NCBI RefSeq assembly: GCF_963678635.1
Contig: NW_026970879.1
Location: 1-64,000 of the forward strand
DNA from: Symsagittifera roscoffensis
Lineage: Eukaryota > Xenacoelomorpha > Acoela > Convolutidae
DNA: 64,000 nt
Direction: 5' to 3'
Shown: piece after piece, positions 33,815 to 44,235 of the stretch
How positions within the stretch are numbered: the stretch's first letter is position 1
How the letters are laid out: each line of letters opens with the position of its first letter
The notes under the pieces: model-generated
Told to the model about the DNA's origin: nothing
The model's input: only the letters and a program-made list of their open reading frames with translations
Databases searched by the model: none
Translations under genes and position numbers: made by a program

Positions 33815-34201
33815 ATGCTTAAAAAAGAAAATAAAATTATAATTTTAATACTAACAATTATTTGTGTTATATGGTTATTTATAGGAATTTATCATTTAAT
33901 AATAAAACAATCAATAAATACATATATCGCAGATGTATTACTTAATTCTTTATCATTATTTTATATATATAAAATTATAAAAGATAATAATTTTATAGGC
34001 AATATAAAATTAAAATTTTCATTATTTTTTTTATTTAATGGGGTATTTTTTTTATTATGGAATTGTGTTACATTAATATTAAATAATAATATAGAAAGTT
34101 TTGATACATTTTATTTTTTTTCTGATTTTTTAATGATTATTTTATCATTATTATTATGTGATAAAGATATATGTATTAAAATTCAAAAATTTTTTAAATG
34201 A
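33815..34201 (+). CDS. Four-helix membrane protein (copy 2)
   Basis: The product is identical to that of 861-1247. GAGGT again precedes the ATG at 33815; an in-frame ATG lies at 33803 inside the preceding gene. Confidence 0.6.
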   Translation: MLKKENKIIILILTIICVIWLFIGIYHLIIKQSINTYIADVLLNSLSLFYIYKIIKDNNFIGNIKLKFSLFFLFNGVFFLLWNCVTLILNNNIESFDTFYFFSDFLMIILSLLLCDKDICIKIQKFFK

Positions 34202-34680
34202 GAAATAATAAAAATAAATTATATATAATTGATATTGGATGTATTATCTTATTAATTATCAAATTAACAAAAATCATTATGGGAATTAAAGTGATGTTGA
34301 CAAAATATCCAATTAAAGAAAATATAATTATCACTATATGTGCTACAGGATCATTTTTTTGGTTTTGTTATTTTATAAAAAATACTCAAGTTTATATTTT
34401 TATTGAATCCATAGAATCAATATTAACATTTGTATTATTTACATTACTTGGTATATATATTGTTTATAAAAATTTATATTTAAAAATAAACATTACAATT
34501 TTTTATTCAATAGTATTAATTGCAATTGGTTTTATAGATGCTTTACTTGATATATCAATTTTAAATAACTTAACATCTTATGATAGTTCAGTTACTTATG
34601 CCATTATATGCGATACTTTTTATATTATTGCTGGAATTATTTTATTATTTTTATTAATAAATCATCAAAAAAATAAATAA
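34198..34680 (+). CDS. Five-helix membrane protein (copy 2)
   Basis: The product is identical to that of 1244-1726, with the same ATGA overlap to the preceding gene. Confidence 0.6.
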   Translation: MRNNKNKLYIIDIGCIILLIIKLTKIIMGIKVMLTKYPIKENIIITICATGSFFWFCYFIKNTQVYIFIESIESILTFVLFTLLGIYIVYKNLYLKINITIFYSIVLIAIGFIDALLDISILNNLTSYDSSVTYAIICDTFYIIAGIILLFLLINHQKNK

Positions 34681-35073
34681 AATCAAATCAAACCAAATCA
34701 AATATTATCAAAATACATTACAAATTTTAAAAGTAATGGTATTTCTTAAACCTTTATAATTCAATATATTTAAAGAATATGGCACATAGTGGCATATTAA
34801 TAGTAATAGTATGGCACATTTTAATTAAAACCATAAAAATACAAAAATACTTATGGAATATTAAAACTATTCAAAATAATAAAAATAATTAAGATGTGTA
34901 AATCCACTACACTCAATAATTTTAATTATAGCATTTAAATTGATTTTAAGGCTCATTCATGGCTTTTTTATTCATTTTATAACACTATGTATAACAAATA
35001 AATTATCAATCAACCTTGATACCTTTATGTTGATTTTTAAATATTATCCAAAAAAATAATTTTATATTTTATC

Positions 35074-35404
35074 ATAAACCCTATAAAAACATAGATTTGT
35101 GTTTATGATGTGTTTATTGAAGCTATATAAATCAATGCTTTTAAGACATTTTTATTTCATAAAAACATAAAAACATAACCCCCTATATATATAATTTATA
35201 TATTTATATATATATATATATGTATTTATGTGTTTATTGTAATATTTATTTTTAATATTATTTTAATGTTTATATTTATATTTATATATATATATTTATA
35301 TTATTATACGGGGGTTATGTTTTTATGGGTTTATTGGGTAAAAATGTTTAAAAATTCCTTTATTTATATAGCTTTCAATAAACACAAATATTTGGGTTTT
35401 ATGT
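35074..35404. repeat. Long imperfect inverted repeat (copy 2)
   Basis: Same arms and 18-bp perfect core as at 2120-2450 (core 35166-35183 with 35310-35327). No changes seen. Confidence 0.8.
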
Positions 35405-35548
35405 GTGTTTATATATGTTTTTATTAGAAAATAAAGCAAAAATTTGTTTATTTAATTTTAATATTCATTATTTAATTTTAATATTTGTTATCTCATAATG
35501 TTGATTATTTAATAATATTTATTATTTTATAATATTTAAATATTTTTG

Positions 35549-35577
35549 TTGACTTTTAGTTTTTAGTTAAATATACT
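35549..35577 (+). promoter_or_regulatory. Replication-operon promoter (copy 2)
   Basis: TTGACT, 17 bases, TATACT, identical to 2595-2623. Confidence 0.7.
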
Positions 35578-35605
35578 AGTGATATCAAATTGGTTGATAG
35601 TAAAG

Positions 35606-35670
35606 TGTTGGATCTTTGCTAACAATTTTTTTTTGGGGTGAGGTCTTATCCACCTATCCAACCACCCCAA
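35606..35670 (+). promoter_or_regulatory. Structured leader / possible attenuator (copy 2)
   Basis: Identical to 2652-2716, including the T-run and the competing GTTGGAT/ATCCAAC pairing. Confidence 0.4.
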
Positions 35671-35685
35671 TTAGGATAATTTCTT

Positions 35686-36558
35686 ATGAATATAAATAAA
35701 TTTAACCAATTTATGCTCGATATTGGTTATATATTGCCAAAAAATTTTAATTATAATATTACGATTGAATCAATATATAGATTTGCTGATATAAATAAAA
35801 TTTCAAATAATAAAAATTTATGGATAAAAAATATAGATAATAATAAATTTGTTTTTGGTGATTGGTCAACAGATCAAAAATATATTTATATTGATAGTGA
35901 AAAACAAAGTCTAGAAAAAATAGAATTTAATAATATTGAATATAAAAAAGCAAAAATTGAAAAAGAAAATATACAAATTCAAAAATCAAAAAGTTTAAAA
36001 AAATTTTATAATAATTTACCTTATGCCAATAATAATCACCCATATTTAATTAAAAAGAAAATTAAAAACCATAAAATGTTGCGTCAAAAAGATAATATGT
36101 TGGTAATTCCTTTGTTTGGAATAGAAAAAAATTTTATTGGAGTAATTCAATCATTGCAATATATTTGTAATAATGGTTCTAAAATATTTGCAAAAGGAGC
36201 TAAATTTCAAGGTTCTTGGCTTCCATTAAACGAATCTTCTAATAAAAATTTTATATTTTGCGAGGGTTTTGCCACAGGAAGTAGTATATTAAATGAAGTA
36301 GAAAAAAATAAAATAGATGTTACAGTCATAAGTTGTTTTAATTCAAGCAATATTATTAATATTGTTAAATTTATTAATTATCAATATAACGATGCCAATC
36401 TTTATATATATGCTGATAATGATATTCATAATGGTGGTTTAAATTTTGCAAAAAAAACACAACAATGTATTTCTAAAGTAAAAATAATCTTACCCCCTTT
36501 AACGGAGGAACAAAAACACAATGGTTTAAGTGACTGGAATGATTATTTAAATTGTTAA
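35686..36558 (+). CDS. Toprim-domain primase (copy 2)
   Basis: The product is identical to that of 2732-3604, with Glu193, the ADND motif and the same AGGA ribosome site. Confidence 0.85.
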   Translation: MNINKFNQFMLDIGYILPKNFNYNITIESIYRFADINKISNNKNLWIKNIDNNKFVFGDWSTDQKYIYIDSEKQSLEKIEFNNIEYKKAKIEKENIQIQKSKSLKKFYNNLPYANNNHPYLIKKKIKNHKMLRQKDNMLVIPLFGIEKNFIGVIQSLQYICNNGSKIFAKGAKFQGSWLPLNESSNKNFIFCEGFATGSSILNEVEKNKIDVTVISCFNSSNIINIVKFINYQYNDANLYIYADNDIHNGGLNFAKKTQQCISKVKIILPPLTEEQKHNGLSDWNDYLNC

Positions 36559-36584
36559 TTTGTAAAATAAAAAAAGGATAAAAA

Positions 36585-37970
36585 ATGGATAAATTAATAA
36601 AAAATATTGTTAAAAAAGAAGATTTTAAATTAATGAATAATGTTAATACTTATACAAACAACAATCAAGCAGATGTAAGTATAGTATCAATAATTAAAAA
36701 TAATGAAATTAATAAAATAAAAAATTTATTAAAAAAATTAGAAAATACTAAAGATCGTGAAGAAACTATTAAATTAAATCAAGAATTTAATTTATTCCCT
36801 ACAAAAAATGGTTTTTTTAAAGAAGTATTTGAAACATTTAAATATAACTGTTTATTTAAACAAGATATTTTATCTTTAGGAGCTTCTATTTCAATACTTT
36901 CACATTGTTTTAGCAAAAAATATAAAATTATGTTTAACAATTTTGTTACACCTTTAAATCTTTATATTCTTTCAATTGCTGAAACTGGTAGAGGTAAAGA
37001 TTCTGCCAATGCTTTAATAAAACAAATTTTAGCAAATAATTATCTTACTCAAGCGGATGTGGTTGGTAAAGTCTCAAGTGGTGAAGCCATTGAAGATGCT
37101 TTAGTTAGAAAGAATAATCGTTATGCTGTACTGGATGAGGTTTCGCATTTTTTTAAATCTATGAAAACAAATCAATATCAATCAAATATTGAAAGCATTT
37201 TATTAGAATTATATACGGCGAGTCGAGGAGTATATTATCCACGCTCAAAAGCCAATCAAGAAAATGATACATTACCTATCAATAATCCTATTTTAAATTT
37301 TTATGGAACTACTACTCCTACAAGTTTATTTGATGTGTTGAAATCAAAAGATATTGCTTCAGGTTTACTACCTAGATTTTTATTATTTTCTAGCGAAATG
37401 ATTAATCAAAAAGCATATGTAAAAAGAAATATAAAAAAAATTGATTATCAATTTATATCTGATCAAATTGAAAATATTTTAATTCCTGAAGCTTTCCCAA
37501 TTAGCATATTATTACATGATGATGCGATTGAATATTATTATGACAAAATTGATGAATATGCCAATATTGCAAATGAAATTAAAAGATCAATATTTTCTCG
37601 AGTTTGTGAAAATGGATTAAAAATTGCTGGTATTTTAGCTGTATGCGATAATAAATTAAAACCAGTTATAAATATTAAACATTTGGAATATGGAATTGCT
37701 TTATCGAGTTATTCTGCTAGTCAATTATATAGTTTTGTTACCAGTTATATGAGTGAATCAACACGCCATACCCTTTTTAATGAGATTTTTAATTTTATTA
37801 AAAAAAATAATGGTTGTACTAAAACTATGATAAATAAAGCGTTTAGAAAAATTACACCTAGTCAAAGAGATGAAATTTTATTGGATTTAATACAACAAGA
37901 AGAAATTGAAAAATTCAATGCAAAAAAAGGAGAAAGAACTTTTTTTAAATATTATGTAATAAATAAATAA
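36585..37970 (+). CDS. DUF3987-type ATPase (copy 2)
   Basis: The product is identical to that of 3631-5016; P-loop AETGRGKD intact. Confidence 0.7.
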   Translation: MDKLIKNIVKKEDFKLMNNVNTYTNNNQADVSIVSIIKNNEINKIKNLLKKLENTKDREETIKLNQEFNLFPTKNGFFKEVFETFKYNCLFKQDILSLGASISILSHCFSKKYKIMFNNFVTPLNLYILSIAETGRGKDSANALIKQILANNYLTQADVVGKVSSGEAIEDALVRKNNRYAVLDEVSHFFKSMKTNQYQSNIESILLELYTASRGVYYPRSKANQENDTLPINNPILNFYGTTTPTSLFDVLKSKDIASGLLPRFLLFSSEMINQKAYVKRNIKKIDYQFISDQIENILIPEAFPISILLHDDAIEYYYDKIDEYANIANEIKRSIFSRVCENGLKIAGILAVCDNKLKPVINIKHLEYGIALSSYSASQLYSFVTSYMSESTRHTLFNEIFNFIKKNNGCTKTMINKAFRKITPSQRDEILLDLIQQEEIEKFNAKKGERTFFKYYVINK

Positions 37971-37976
37971 AAAAAG

Positions 37977-38005
37977 TTGTATTTTTATAAAAATAATTAT
38001 ATAAT
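37977..38005 (+). promoter_or_regulatory. Repeated-type promoter before the Gp157-family gene (copy 2)
   Basis: TTGTAT, 17 bases, TATAAT; same as 5023-5051. Confidence 0.65.
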
Positions 38006-38055
38006 GATTAAATAAATAAAATATAAAATACTTATAATAATTAACAAGGATAAAT

Positions 38056-38571
38056 ATGAACAATCAAATATATTATATAAAAGAAGAAATTAAAAATTTA
38101 AATAGTTATGTTTTGAATGGCGATTCTTATTTACATTTAGATACATTAGAACATATAACTTGTGAAGAATATGACGCTATGCTTGCTAAAGCATTTAATA
38201 ATAAAGAAGAAGCTATTAGATATTTATGCTTATCAATTATTGAAGAAAAATCTAAATTATTAATTATTGATAATGAGATTGAAAGATTAAAAAAATTAAA
38301 AAATAACAAAAAAAGAAAAATTGAAAATATTACAAATATGATTCGTAATAATTGCAATAGCAATATTGATTTTGAAGTTTTTCAATTATTTTTTAGAAAA
38401 GGTGTTGATAGTGTTGAAATAACAGATGAGTCAATAATTCCAAATAAATACAAAAAAGAAGTTATAACTTATCAAATTAATAAAAACGAAATTAAAAAAG
38501 ATTTAAAAAATAATAATTTAATTAATGGAGCAACATTAGTAACAGGTAAAAAATCAGTAATAATTAAATAA
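38056..38571 (+). CDS. Gp157-family protein (copy 2)
   Basis: The product is identical to that of 5102-5617, coiled coil and C-terminal signature included. Confidence 0.8.
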   Translation: MNNQIYYIKEEIKNLNSYVLNGDSYLHLDTLEHITCEEYDAMLAKAFNNKEEAIRYLCLSIIEEKSKLLIIDNEIERLKKLKNNKKRKIENITNMIRNNCNSNIDFEVFQLFFRKGVDSVEITDESIIPNKYKKEVITYQINKNEIKKDLKNNNLINGATLVTGKKSVIIK

Positions 38572-38589
38572 AAAAAGGAGAATAAAAAA

Positions 38590-39309
38590 ATGATAGATTT
38601 AAATAATTTAGAAACACCTAAAAAACCTAAAAAACTTATTGGCACTATTTATGGTGGTGCTGGTGTTGGTAAAACATATCTTGCAAGTAATTGTGAAAAA
38701 CCTGTACTATTGCGTATCGAAGATGGGTCGGCAAGTCTTTCAGATCAAGATATAAAAATGTTGCCTTGTATCAATGAACCAATTGATGTGTTTATGCAAA
38801 TAAAAACATTACTTGATCAAGATCATAATTTCAAAACACTAATTATTGATTCTGTAAGTAAATTTGATGAATTGTCAATTGCAGAATATTTATTCCAAAA
38901 TAAAGGTTTAAAATTATCTGATAATGATTATGCGGGATATGAGTTTTTATATTCTAGACATAGAAGTTTATCAAATGCTTGTGCTAAATTATCAACAAAT
39001 AAAAATATGAATATTATTTTTATATCTCATGAAAAAGCAACTCAAGTAGGTCGTGATAGTAAACAACTACAAATGACACTTAAAATGTCACCAAAATCAG
39101 CGCGTTATTATATTGATGATGTGGATTTTGTTGGGTATTTGCAACCTGCTGATTTAATATCTGCAGAAGGTAAAAGATCAAGAGTTATAAAAATGGATGT
39201 TGATTCTAACCTTAACAATCAATCAAAAAATAGATTTGACTTAAAAAATAGGGAGGTAATTGCAAAAAATACAACATTAGAAAATATCTTTTTAAACAAA
39301 AACCAATAA
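38590..39309 (+). CDS. Sak4-like ATPase (copy 2)
   Basis: The product is identical to that of 5636-6355; one silent change (CTG to CTA) was seen near 38838, next to the Walker B codons. Confidence 0.8.
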   Translation: MIDLNNLETPKKPKKLIGTIYGGAGVGKTYLASNCEKPVLLRIEDGSASLSDQDIKMLPCINEPIDVFMQIKTLLDQDHNFKTLIIDSVSKFDELSIAEYLFQNKGLKLSDNDYAGYEFLYSRHRSLSNACAKLSTNKNMNIIFISHEKATQVGRDSKQLQMTLKMSPKSARYYIDDVDFVGYLQPADLISAEGKRSRVIKMDVDSNLNNQSKNRFDLKNREVIAKNTTLENIFLNKNQ

Positions 39310-39321
39310 GGAAATAATACA

Positions 39322-39759
39322 ATGAATTTTAATGATTTTAATTTTAACGAAGCAGTAATTAAAGATTTTCAAACATATGAAAATGGCGAATATCCTGTAT
39401 GTGTTGATAATGCTAGTGTCGATGATTCGCAAAACCCTATCATTACTTTAAAAATTAAGCTTAGATTTTTATCTGGAAAATATCAAGGTAATTTTATATA
39501 TGATAATTTATTATTAAATTCTGATGATACAAGTAATTTCAGATTATCTATAGCTAAACAAAGAATGAATGATTTTAATAATTTTTTAGAAAAACCTTTA
39601 AATTCTGCAGAAGAATTAATCGATAATTGTTTTATAATTGTAATTAAAAATACTACAAAAAATGACAAAACTTATTGTAATATTTCTTATTATAAAAAAT
39701 ATGATTCAACTATAAAAGATGATTCACCTATAAAAGATGATTTTAATATACCATTTTAA
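39322..39759 (+). CDS. DUF669-family ssDNA-binding-like protein (copy 2)
   Basis: The product is identical to that of 6368-6805, with the same acidic DDFNIPF end. Confidence 0.7.
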   Translation: MNFNDFNFNEAVIKDFQTYENGEYPVCVDNASVDDSQNPIITLKIKLRFLSGKYQGNFIYDNLLLNSDDTSNFRLSIAKQRMNDFNNFLEKPLNSAEELIDNCFIIVIKNTTKNDKTYCNISYYKKYDSTIKDDSPIKDDFNIPF

Positions 39760-39779
39760 AAAAAAAGGACAATTAAAAA

Positions 39780-41312
39780 ATGATACTTTATGATTATCAA
39801 AAAAATGCAGTTGCATCTACTTATCAATATTTAAAAGAGAAAAAAGGTGTATCCCCATTAATCATTGCACCAACTGGTGCAGGTAAAAGTATCATTATTG
39901 CTCAAATTATAAAAGATACATATAAGCATAAAAGAATTTTAAAATTAACTCACAAAAAAGATCTTTTAGTACAAAATTATAATAAAGTTTCTAAAATTAT
40001 ACCAAATATAGATATTGGTTTTTATTGTGCTGGTATGAAAAAAAAAGATACTAAAACAAATATTATATTTGCCAGTATTCAATCTATAGCTAAAAATATT
40101 AACAAATTTAAAGCATTTGATTTAATTCTTATTGATGAAGCTCATTTGATAAATATAAATTCAGAATCTCAATATAAAAAAGTTTTAGACTTTTTAAAAA
40201 AATGTAATTCAAATCTTAAATGTATCGGATTAACTGCGACACCTTATCGTGTAGATTGTGGATATTTATATGGGCAAAACAATTCTTTTTTTGATGGTGT
40301 AAGTTTTGATATTAAAATAAATTATTTAATTAAAAATAATTATTTATGTAATCCTACATCAATTGCTTCACAAGTTAATATTAATACTCAATCAATTCCA
40401 ATTAAAAATAATAAATATAATCAAAAAGCACATGAAATGGCTTTTAGTCGTGAATTTATCAAGACATTACAAGAAATCACTTATAAAACTCAACATAGAA
40501 AAAAAGTAATAATTTTTTGTAGTGGTGTTGATCATGCTAAAAATGTACATTTACATATGCCTAATAGCGAAATTGTTACAGGAACAACGATTAACCGTGA
40601 AAAGATTTTATCAAGATTTTTAAATAATGAATTTAAATTTTTAATAAATGTTGATGTTTTAACAACTGGTTTTGATGACCCTGCAATCGATTGTGTTGTC
40701 ATTTTAAGGGCAATATTAAGTCCAAGCTTGTTTGTGCAAATTTGTGGGCGTGGCTTGCGTATTGCTCCAAATAAAAAAGATTGTTTAATTTTAGATTTTG
40801 GTCATAATTTTGAGCGGCATGGTTGTATTGATGATATACAAGTTAAAATTCCAAAAGGAAAAAATGAAAAAAGAGAAAAAATAGAAAAACAAAATGCTAA
40901 AAAATGCGACAAATGTTGTGTTATTAATAAAATACAAGCTAAAGTATGTATTAGATGTGGAGAACCTTTTAATAATCAATTAACTAATTTTAATTATTCT
41001 GGTAATATATTAACTAATGCTCAAACATCTAATGTTATTAAAATTATTTATACATTTGTAAAAAATAAAAAAGATATAGAAATGTTGAAAATATCATATC
41101 TTATTACTGGTTTTAAAATTATTCAAGAATTTATTTGTTTAGATCATTATGGTTATGCTTATAAAATAGCAATTCAAAAAGTACGGGCTTTAAAAGGAAC
41201 AGCCAAAAATATTAATGAAGCTAAATCACAATTTAAATTGTGGAAACAACCAACAAAAATTACTTATATAAAAAAAGATGGTTTTTATAATATTATTAAT
41301 AAGGAATTTTAA
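39780..41312 (+). CDS. RadD-like DEAH helicase (copy 2, variant)
   Basis: 510 residues with all helicase motifs and the zinc ribbon intact. It differs from copy 1 at S127N, N141K, T195I, N228K and S302A, plus several silent changes in the same interval (about 40150-40690). The flanking sequence is nearly identical. This clustering inside an otherwise almost invariant arm suggests gene conversion from a related phage. Confidence 0.88.
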   Translation: MILYDYQKNAVASTYQYLKEKKGVSPLIIAPTGAGKSIIIAQIIKDTYKHKRILKLTHKKDLLVQNYNKVSKIIPNIDIGFYCAGMKKKDTKTNIIFASIQSIAKNINKFKAFDLILIDEAHLININSESQYKKVLDFLKKCNSNLKCIGLTATPYRVDCGYLYGQNNSFFDGVSFDIKINYLIKNNYLCNPTSIASQVNINTQSIPIKNNKYNQKAHEMAFSREFIKTLQEITYKTQHRKKVIIFCSGVDHAKNVHLHMPNSEIVTGTTINREKILSRFLNNEFKFLINVDVLTTGFDDPAIDCVVILRAILSPSLFVQICGRGLRIAPNKKDCLILDFGHNFERHGCIDDIQVKIPKGKNEKREKIEKQNAKKCDKCCVINKIQAKVCIRCGEPFNNQLTNFNYSGNILTNAQTSNVIKIIYTFVKNKKDIEMLKISYLITGFKIIQEFICLDHYGYAYKIAIQKVRALKGTAKNINEAKSQFKLWKQPTKITYIKKDGFYNIINKEF

Positions 41313-41696
41313 TTGCAAAATTACATTATGCCAATACATTTTATTATAGGCAAAAAAAAAATATTTTTAGGAATGAATTGGTATCGTAATGCTCATTATT
41401 TTTTACAAGCAAAAGTTAAAAAAATTTATCATCAAGAAATTATTAATCAAATAGATAATAATATTAAATATAATCAAATAAAACTTAAAATAATTTTAAA
41501 TATAAATAAATTAACAAAAAAAGATTTAGGCAATATTACATCTATACATGAAAAATTTTTTTTAGATGCTTTAGTTATAAATCAAAATATAATAGATGAT
41601 AGTTTAAAATATCATCTTGGTACGAATACTAGTTATATTATTAATAAAAATATAAATGTTCCATATGTAAATATTGAAATTTTAGAAATTAATTAA
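41313..41696 (+). CDS. RusA-like resolvase (copy 2, TTG start)
   Basis: The product is identical to that of 8359-8742, with one silent change. The DLGN variant motif is shared, so it is not a one-copy mutation. Confidence 0.65.
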   Translation: MQNYIMPIHFIIGKKKIFLGMNWYRNAHYFLQAKVKKIYHQEIINQIDNNIKYNQIKLKIILNINKLTKKDLGNITSIHEKFFLDALVINQNIIDDSLKYHLGTNTSYIINKNINVPYVNIEILEIN

Positions 41697-41724
41697 AAAA
41701 TTATATAATAAATAAATAAAAAGA

Positions 41725-41753
41725 TTGTATTTTTATAAAAACAATTATATAAT
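41725..41753 (+). promoter_or_regulatory. Repeated-type promoter before the 198-residue gene (copy 2)
   Basis: TTGTAT, 17 bases, TATAAT; same as 8771-8799. Confidence 0.65.
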
Positions 41754-41787
41754 GATTATATAAAAACAATATATTGAGGTTATTTTG

Positions 41788-42384
41788 ATGAATAAATATG
41801 AAAATAAAATACAACATGTTGATGCTAAACATATATCTAATGAATTAAATACATATAATAAAAAAATAAAATGTGATATAGATTTTAGTGAATATTATTT
41901 AGATACATTAAATGATTATGATCCAAAATGTATTTTATCTCCTATTTATGATAATAAAAATTTTTTAATTAGTGGTGATTTAAAATATAACGATATGTAT
42001 CTTTTTGTATTTGAATGTTTTAATGATAATCAAATAGTTCAAGAAATTTGGCAAATCATAAAAAATAAATATTTTAAAGGTCAACCTTATAATATACATA
42101 AATGTCTTGATTATGATAATTATTTTTTTGATGAAAAATGGTGGGATAAAGAGTATCCTGAAATTTCAATATACATAAATGAAAATATTATTTTAAAAGT
42201 CAATATTAATATTTTTTTTACTATTGATTGGAATGCCAATCAATATAATTATGATGCTTATTGCTTACATAATTATACAGCTTCTGTATTACATATTGAA
42301 AAATTACAGAAATTATATATTATAAATAATTATACTTTAGAAAATAAGCATAATATTGAATATATACCAAATAATGAAATATAA
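41788..42384 (+). CDS. Unknown acidic/aromatic protein (copy 2)
   Basis: The product is identical to that of 8834-9430; same GAGGT site and ATG start. Confidence 0.6.
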   Translation: MNKYENKIQHVDAKHISNELNTYNKKIKCDIDFSEYYLDTLNDYDPKCILSPIYDNKNFLISGDLKYNDMYLFVFECFNDNQIVQEIWQIIKNKYFKGQPYNIHKCLDYDNYFFDEKWWDKEYPEISIYINENIILKVNINIFFTIDWNANQYNYDAYCLHNYTASVLHIEKLQKLYIINNYTLENKHNIEYIPNNEI

Positions 42385-42408
42385 ATATAAATATAAAGGT
42401 GGTGAAAT

Positions 42409-42540
42409 ATGAAATTTTTAAGAAAAATTTTCGGTATAAAAAAATGGGTTACAATTACAAGTATTAATTATATTCAAACAAAAGATATCCATTATATGGA
42501 GATTCAAGAAAATAATAAAACTACTCTTGTATTATTATAA
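42409..42540 (+). CDS. Small basic 43-residue protein (copy 2)
   Basis: Identical to 9455-9586 with the same strong ribosome site; it ends one base before the end of the convergent gp45 gene. Confidence 0.55.
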   Translation: MKFLRKIFGIKKWVTITSINYIQTKDIHYMEIQENNKTTLVLL

Positions 42541-42541
42541 A

Positions 42542-43114
42542 TTATTGTGGTGAGCTTGTTGTGCCACCTTGACTATCTATATGTGTATGTGAACTTAAAT
42601 TAGTATTTGAATCTGTAAAACTTGGTGCTTCAATAGGTACATTACTAACCAATTTTTCATTATTTAAAATAAGTGTAGCATTATGATATTTAAGTTTTAT
42701 ATAATTGTCAGTTATTTCTATAACATTATCTTTAGTTTTTATAATAAAATCATTATTAATTGAAATTATTTCTACACTACCTTTTTCATTAAAAAATATA
42801 TTATTTTTTTTAATATAATTTCCAACTTTTACTTCACCAACTTTTAAATTTTTAAATCTATTTTTTTGATTTACGGGGATACAAGCTGTTACACCTTGAG
42901 AATCTTGTATATTAAAAATAACTGCTTGAGTATCTTGTGAAGGTGCATTTGCACTTATACCATAAGGATAAATAGCATAACTATTAAATTGTGCATTAGC
43001 GTGGCTCACTGAATAAACATGTCTAGATTCATTATCTTCCATATTATCTAATGATATATAACCAATACGGATAATATTTTTAAATTTATTTATTAAAAAA
43101 TCTAATATATTCAT
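42542..43114 (-). CDS. Mu gp45-like spike (copy 2)
   Basis: 190 residues; differs from copy 1 at I33V and K40N only. The HxH tip (176/178) is intact. Confidence 0.85.
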   Translation of the reverse strand: MNILDFLINKFKNIIRIGYISLDNMEDNESRHVYSVSHANAQFNSYAIYPYGISANAPSQDTQAVIFNIQDSQGVTACIPVNQKNRFKNLKVGEVKVGNYIKKNNIFFNEKGSVEIISINNDFIIKTKDNVIEITDNYIKLKYHNATLILNNEKLVSNVPIEAPSFTDSNTNLSSHTHIDSQGGTTSSPQ

Positions 43115-44235
43115 ATATTAGTCCCATACAATTGATTATTTAATATACTTTCTTCAGCTATTAAATTGTAAGCGTTTGCTTGTACAAATTCAATAGCAAC
43201 TGTATTACCATCAATGCCCATATTATAAGTTATATCATTTACGAGCATTGTTTCATTTATATTACAAGTATTATCTATTATATATATTAATTGATTTGGC
43301 TTAATAATTACTTTATTACCATTTTTATCAATAAAACTATGCCCATCTAAAACCACATTATATTGTCTTGAATTAGTTATTTGAGTTTGCATTTTCCAAG
43401 ATACCAAATTTTTTAATTTTATTGGAGTGAGAGCTTCACTTTGAACTTCAAGATAATTTCTCCCAGTTCTAATTTTATTATCTGGTTTACTTGTATATTT
43501 TATATTACTTTGTTGTTGTGGTGTTTGGGCATTATCAATCAAATCTTGAAAATTCGGAATACTTTGATAAGTATAAGTATTATATAATTGTGAAAAATCA
43601 TAATTAACTGAAGCTTTCCAAATATTATTTTCTACATTAATAATATTTTTTAATTGATAAGTATTTAACTCACTGAATTTTTTTCCTGAATTAGCAATCA
43701 CAAAAGATCCATTTTCATCTGTCAATAATACACAATATTTTTTCATTGCATATTTATTTAAAAAATCTATTACAGCTTCCCCAGAAGAAGGTGCCGATAT
43801 ATCTATACTTAAAAAATCCGTAGTTGCTGAATCAATAGATTTATTTTTAATATCGTATTTTAAATTTTCAATATTAAAAACAGCGTCAACAAGTTGCATA
43901 AAATTTGTTATAGCTGTTTTTCTAAAAGATGTTGATATTTTACAATCTATTATATCACAAGTAATGTCTCTTCCAGCTAAAGAAATAGTATAATTATTAT
44001 CTGAATATGAAATTGATTGTTTTTCAATATAAGCTGTCATGATTTTAATACCATCTGCCAAAATTTCAACTATAGAATTTTTAGTTATTACTAAACCTAA
44101 TTCTTGAAGTTTGGAATATGTTAAATCTCCCCCAGCAACAAATTCAAATTCACCACAAAGTGATTTCATAGTTTTATTGACTTTCGCTTCAGTAAATCCA
44201 CTAAAAATAGAACCATTTATTTTAATTTCGAGCAT
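43111..44235 (-). CDS. Mu gpP-like hub (copy 2, diverged C-terminal half)
   Basis: 374 residues. The first 100 residues match copy 1 except I50V. Changes follow at 105-106 (TT to RK), 125, 146-148, and densely from about 226 to 292 (e.g. DVRDYAKTP to DLIDNAQTP, KKLASW to KNLVSW), and again at the extreme C-terminus (QLYGTNI instead of QFYGLNI). Length is conserved and no frame is broken, so it looks like an allelic variant acquired by recombination. Confidence 0.8.
   Translation of the reverse strand: MLEIKINGSIFSGFTEAKVNKTMKSLCGEFEFVAGGDLTYSKLQELGLVITKNSIVEILADGIKIMTAYIEKQSISYSDNNYTISLAGRDITCDIIDCKISTSFRKTAITNFMQLVDAVFNIENLKYDIKNKSIDSATTDFLSIDISAPSSGEAVIDFLNKYAMKKYCVLLTDENGSFVIANSGKKFSELNTYQLKNIINVENNIWKASVNYDFSQLYNTYTYQSIPNFQDLIDNAQTPQQQSNIKYTSKPDNKIRTGRNYLEVQSEALTPIKLKNLVSWKMQTQITNSRQYNVVLDGHSFIDKNGNKVIIKPNQLIYIIDNTCNINETMLVNDITYNMGIDGNTVAIEFVQANAYNLIAEESILNNQLYGTNI

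Larger units (their letters stand above)
34681..35685. other. Gene-free AT-rich region, candidate origin (copy 2)
   Basis: Counterpart of 1727-2731. One base change was found (G1787 is A34741). The pentamer repeats, TGGCA repeats, long inverted repeat and promoter-leader are all retained. Preservation of a non-coding stretch at this level matches the general identity of the early arm and does not by itself prove function. Confidence 0.5.
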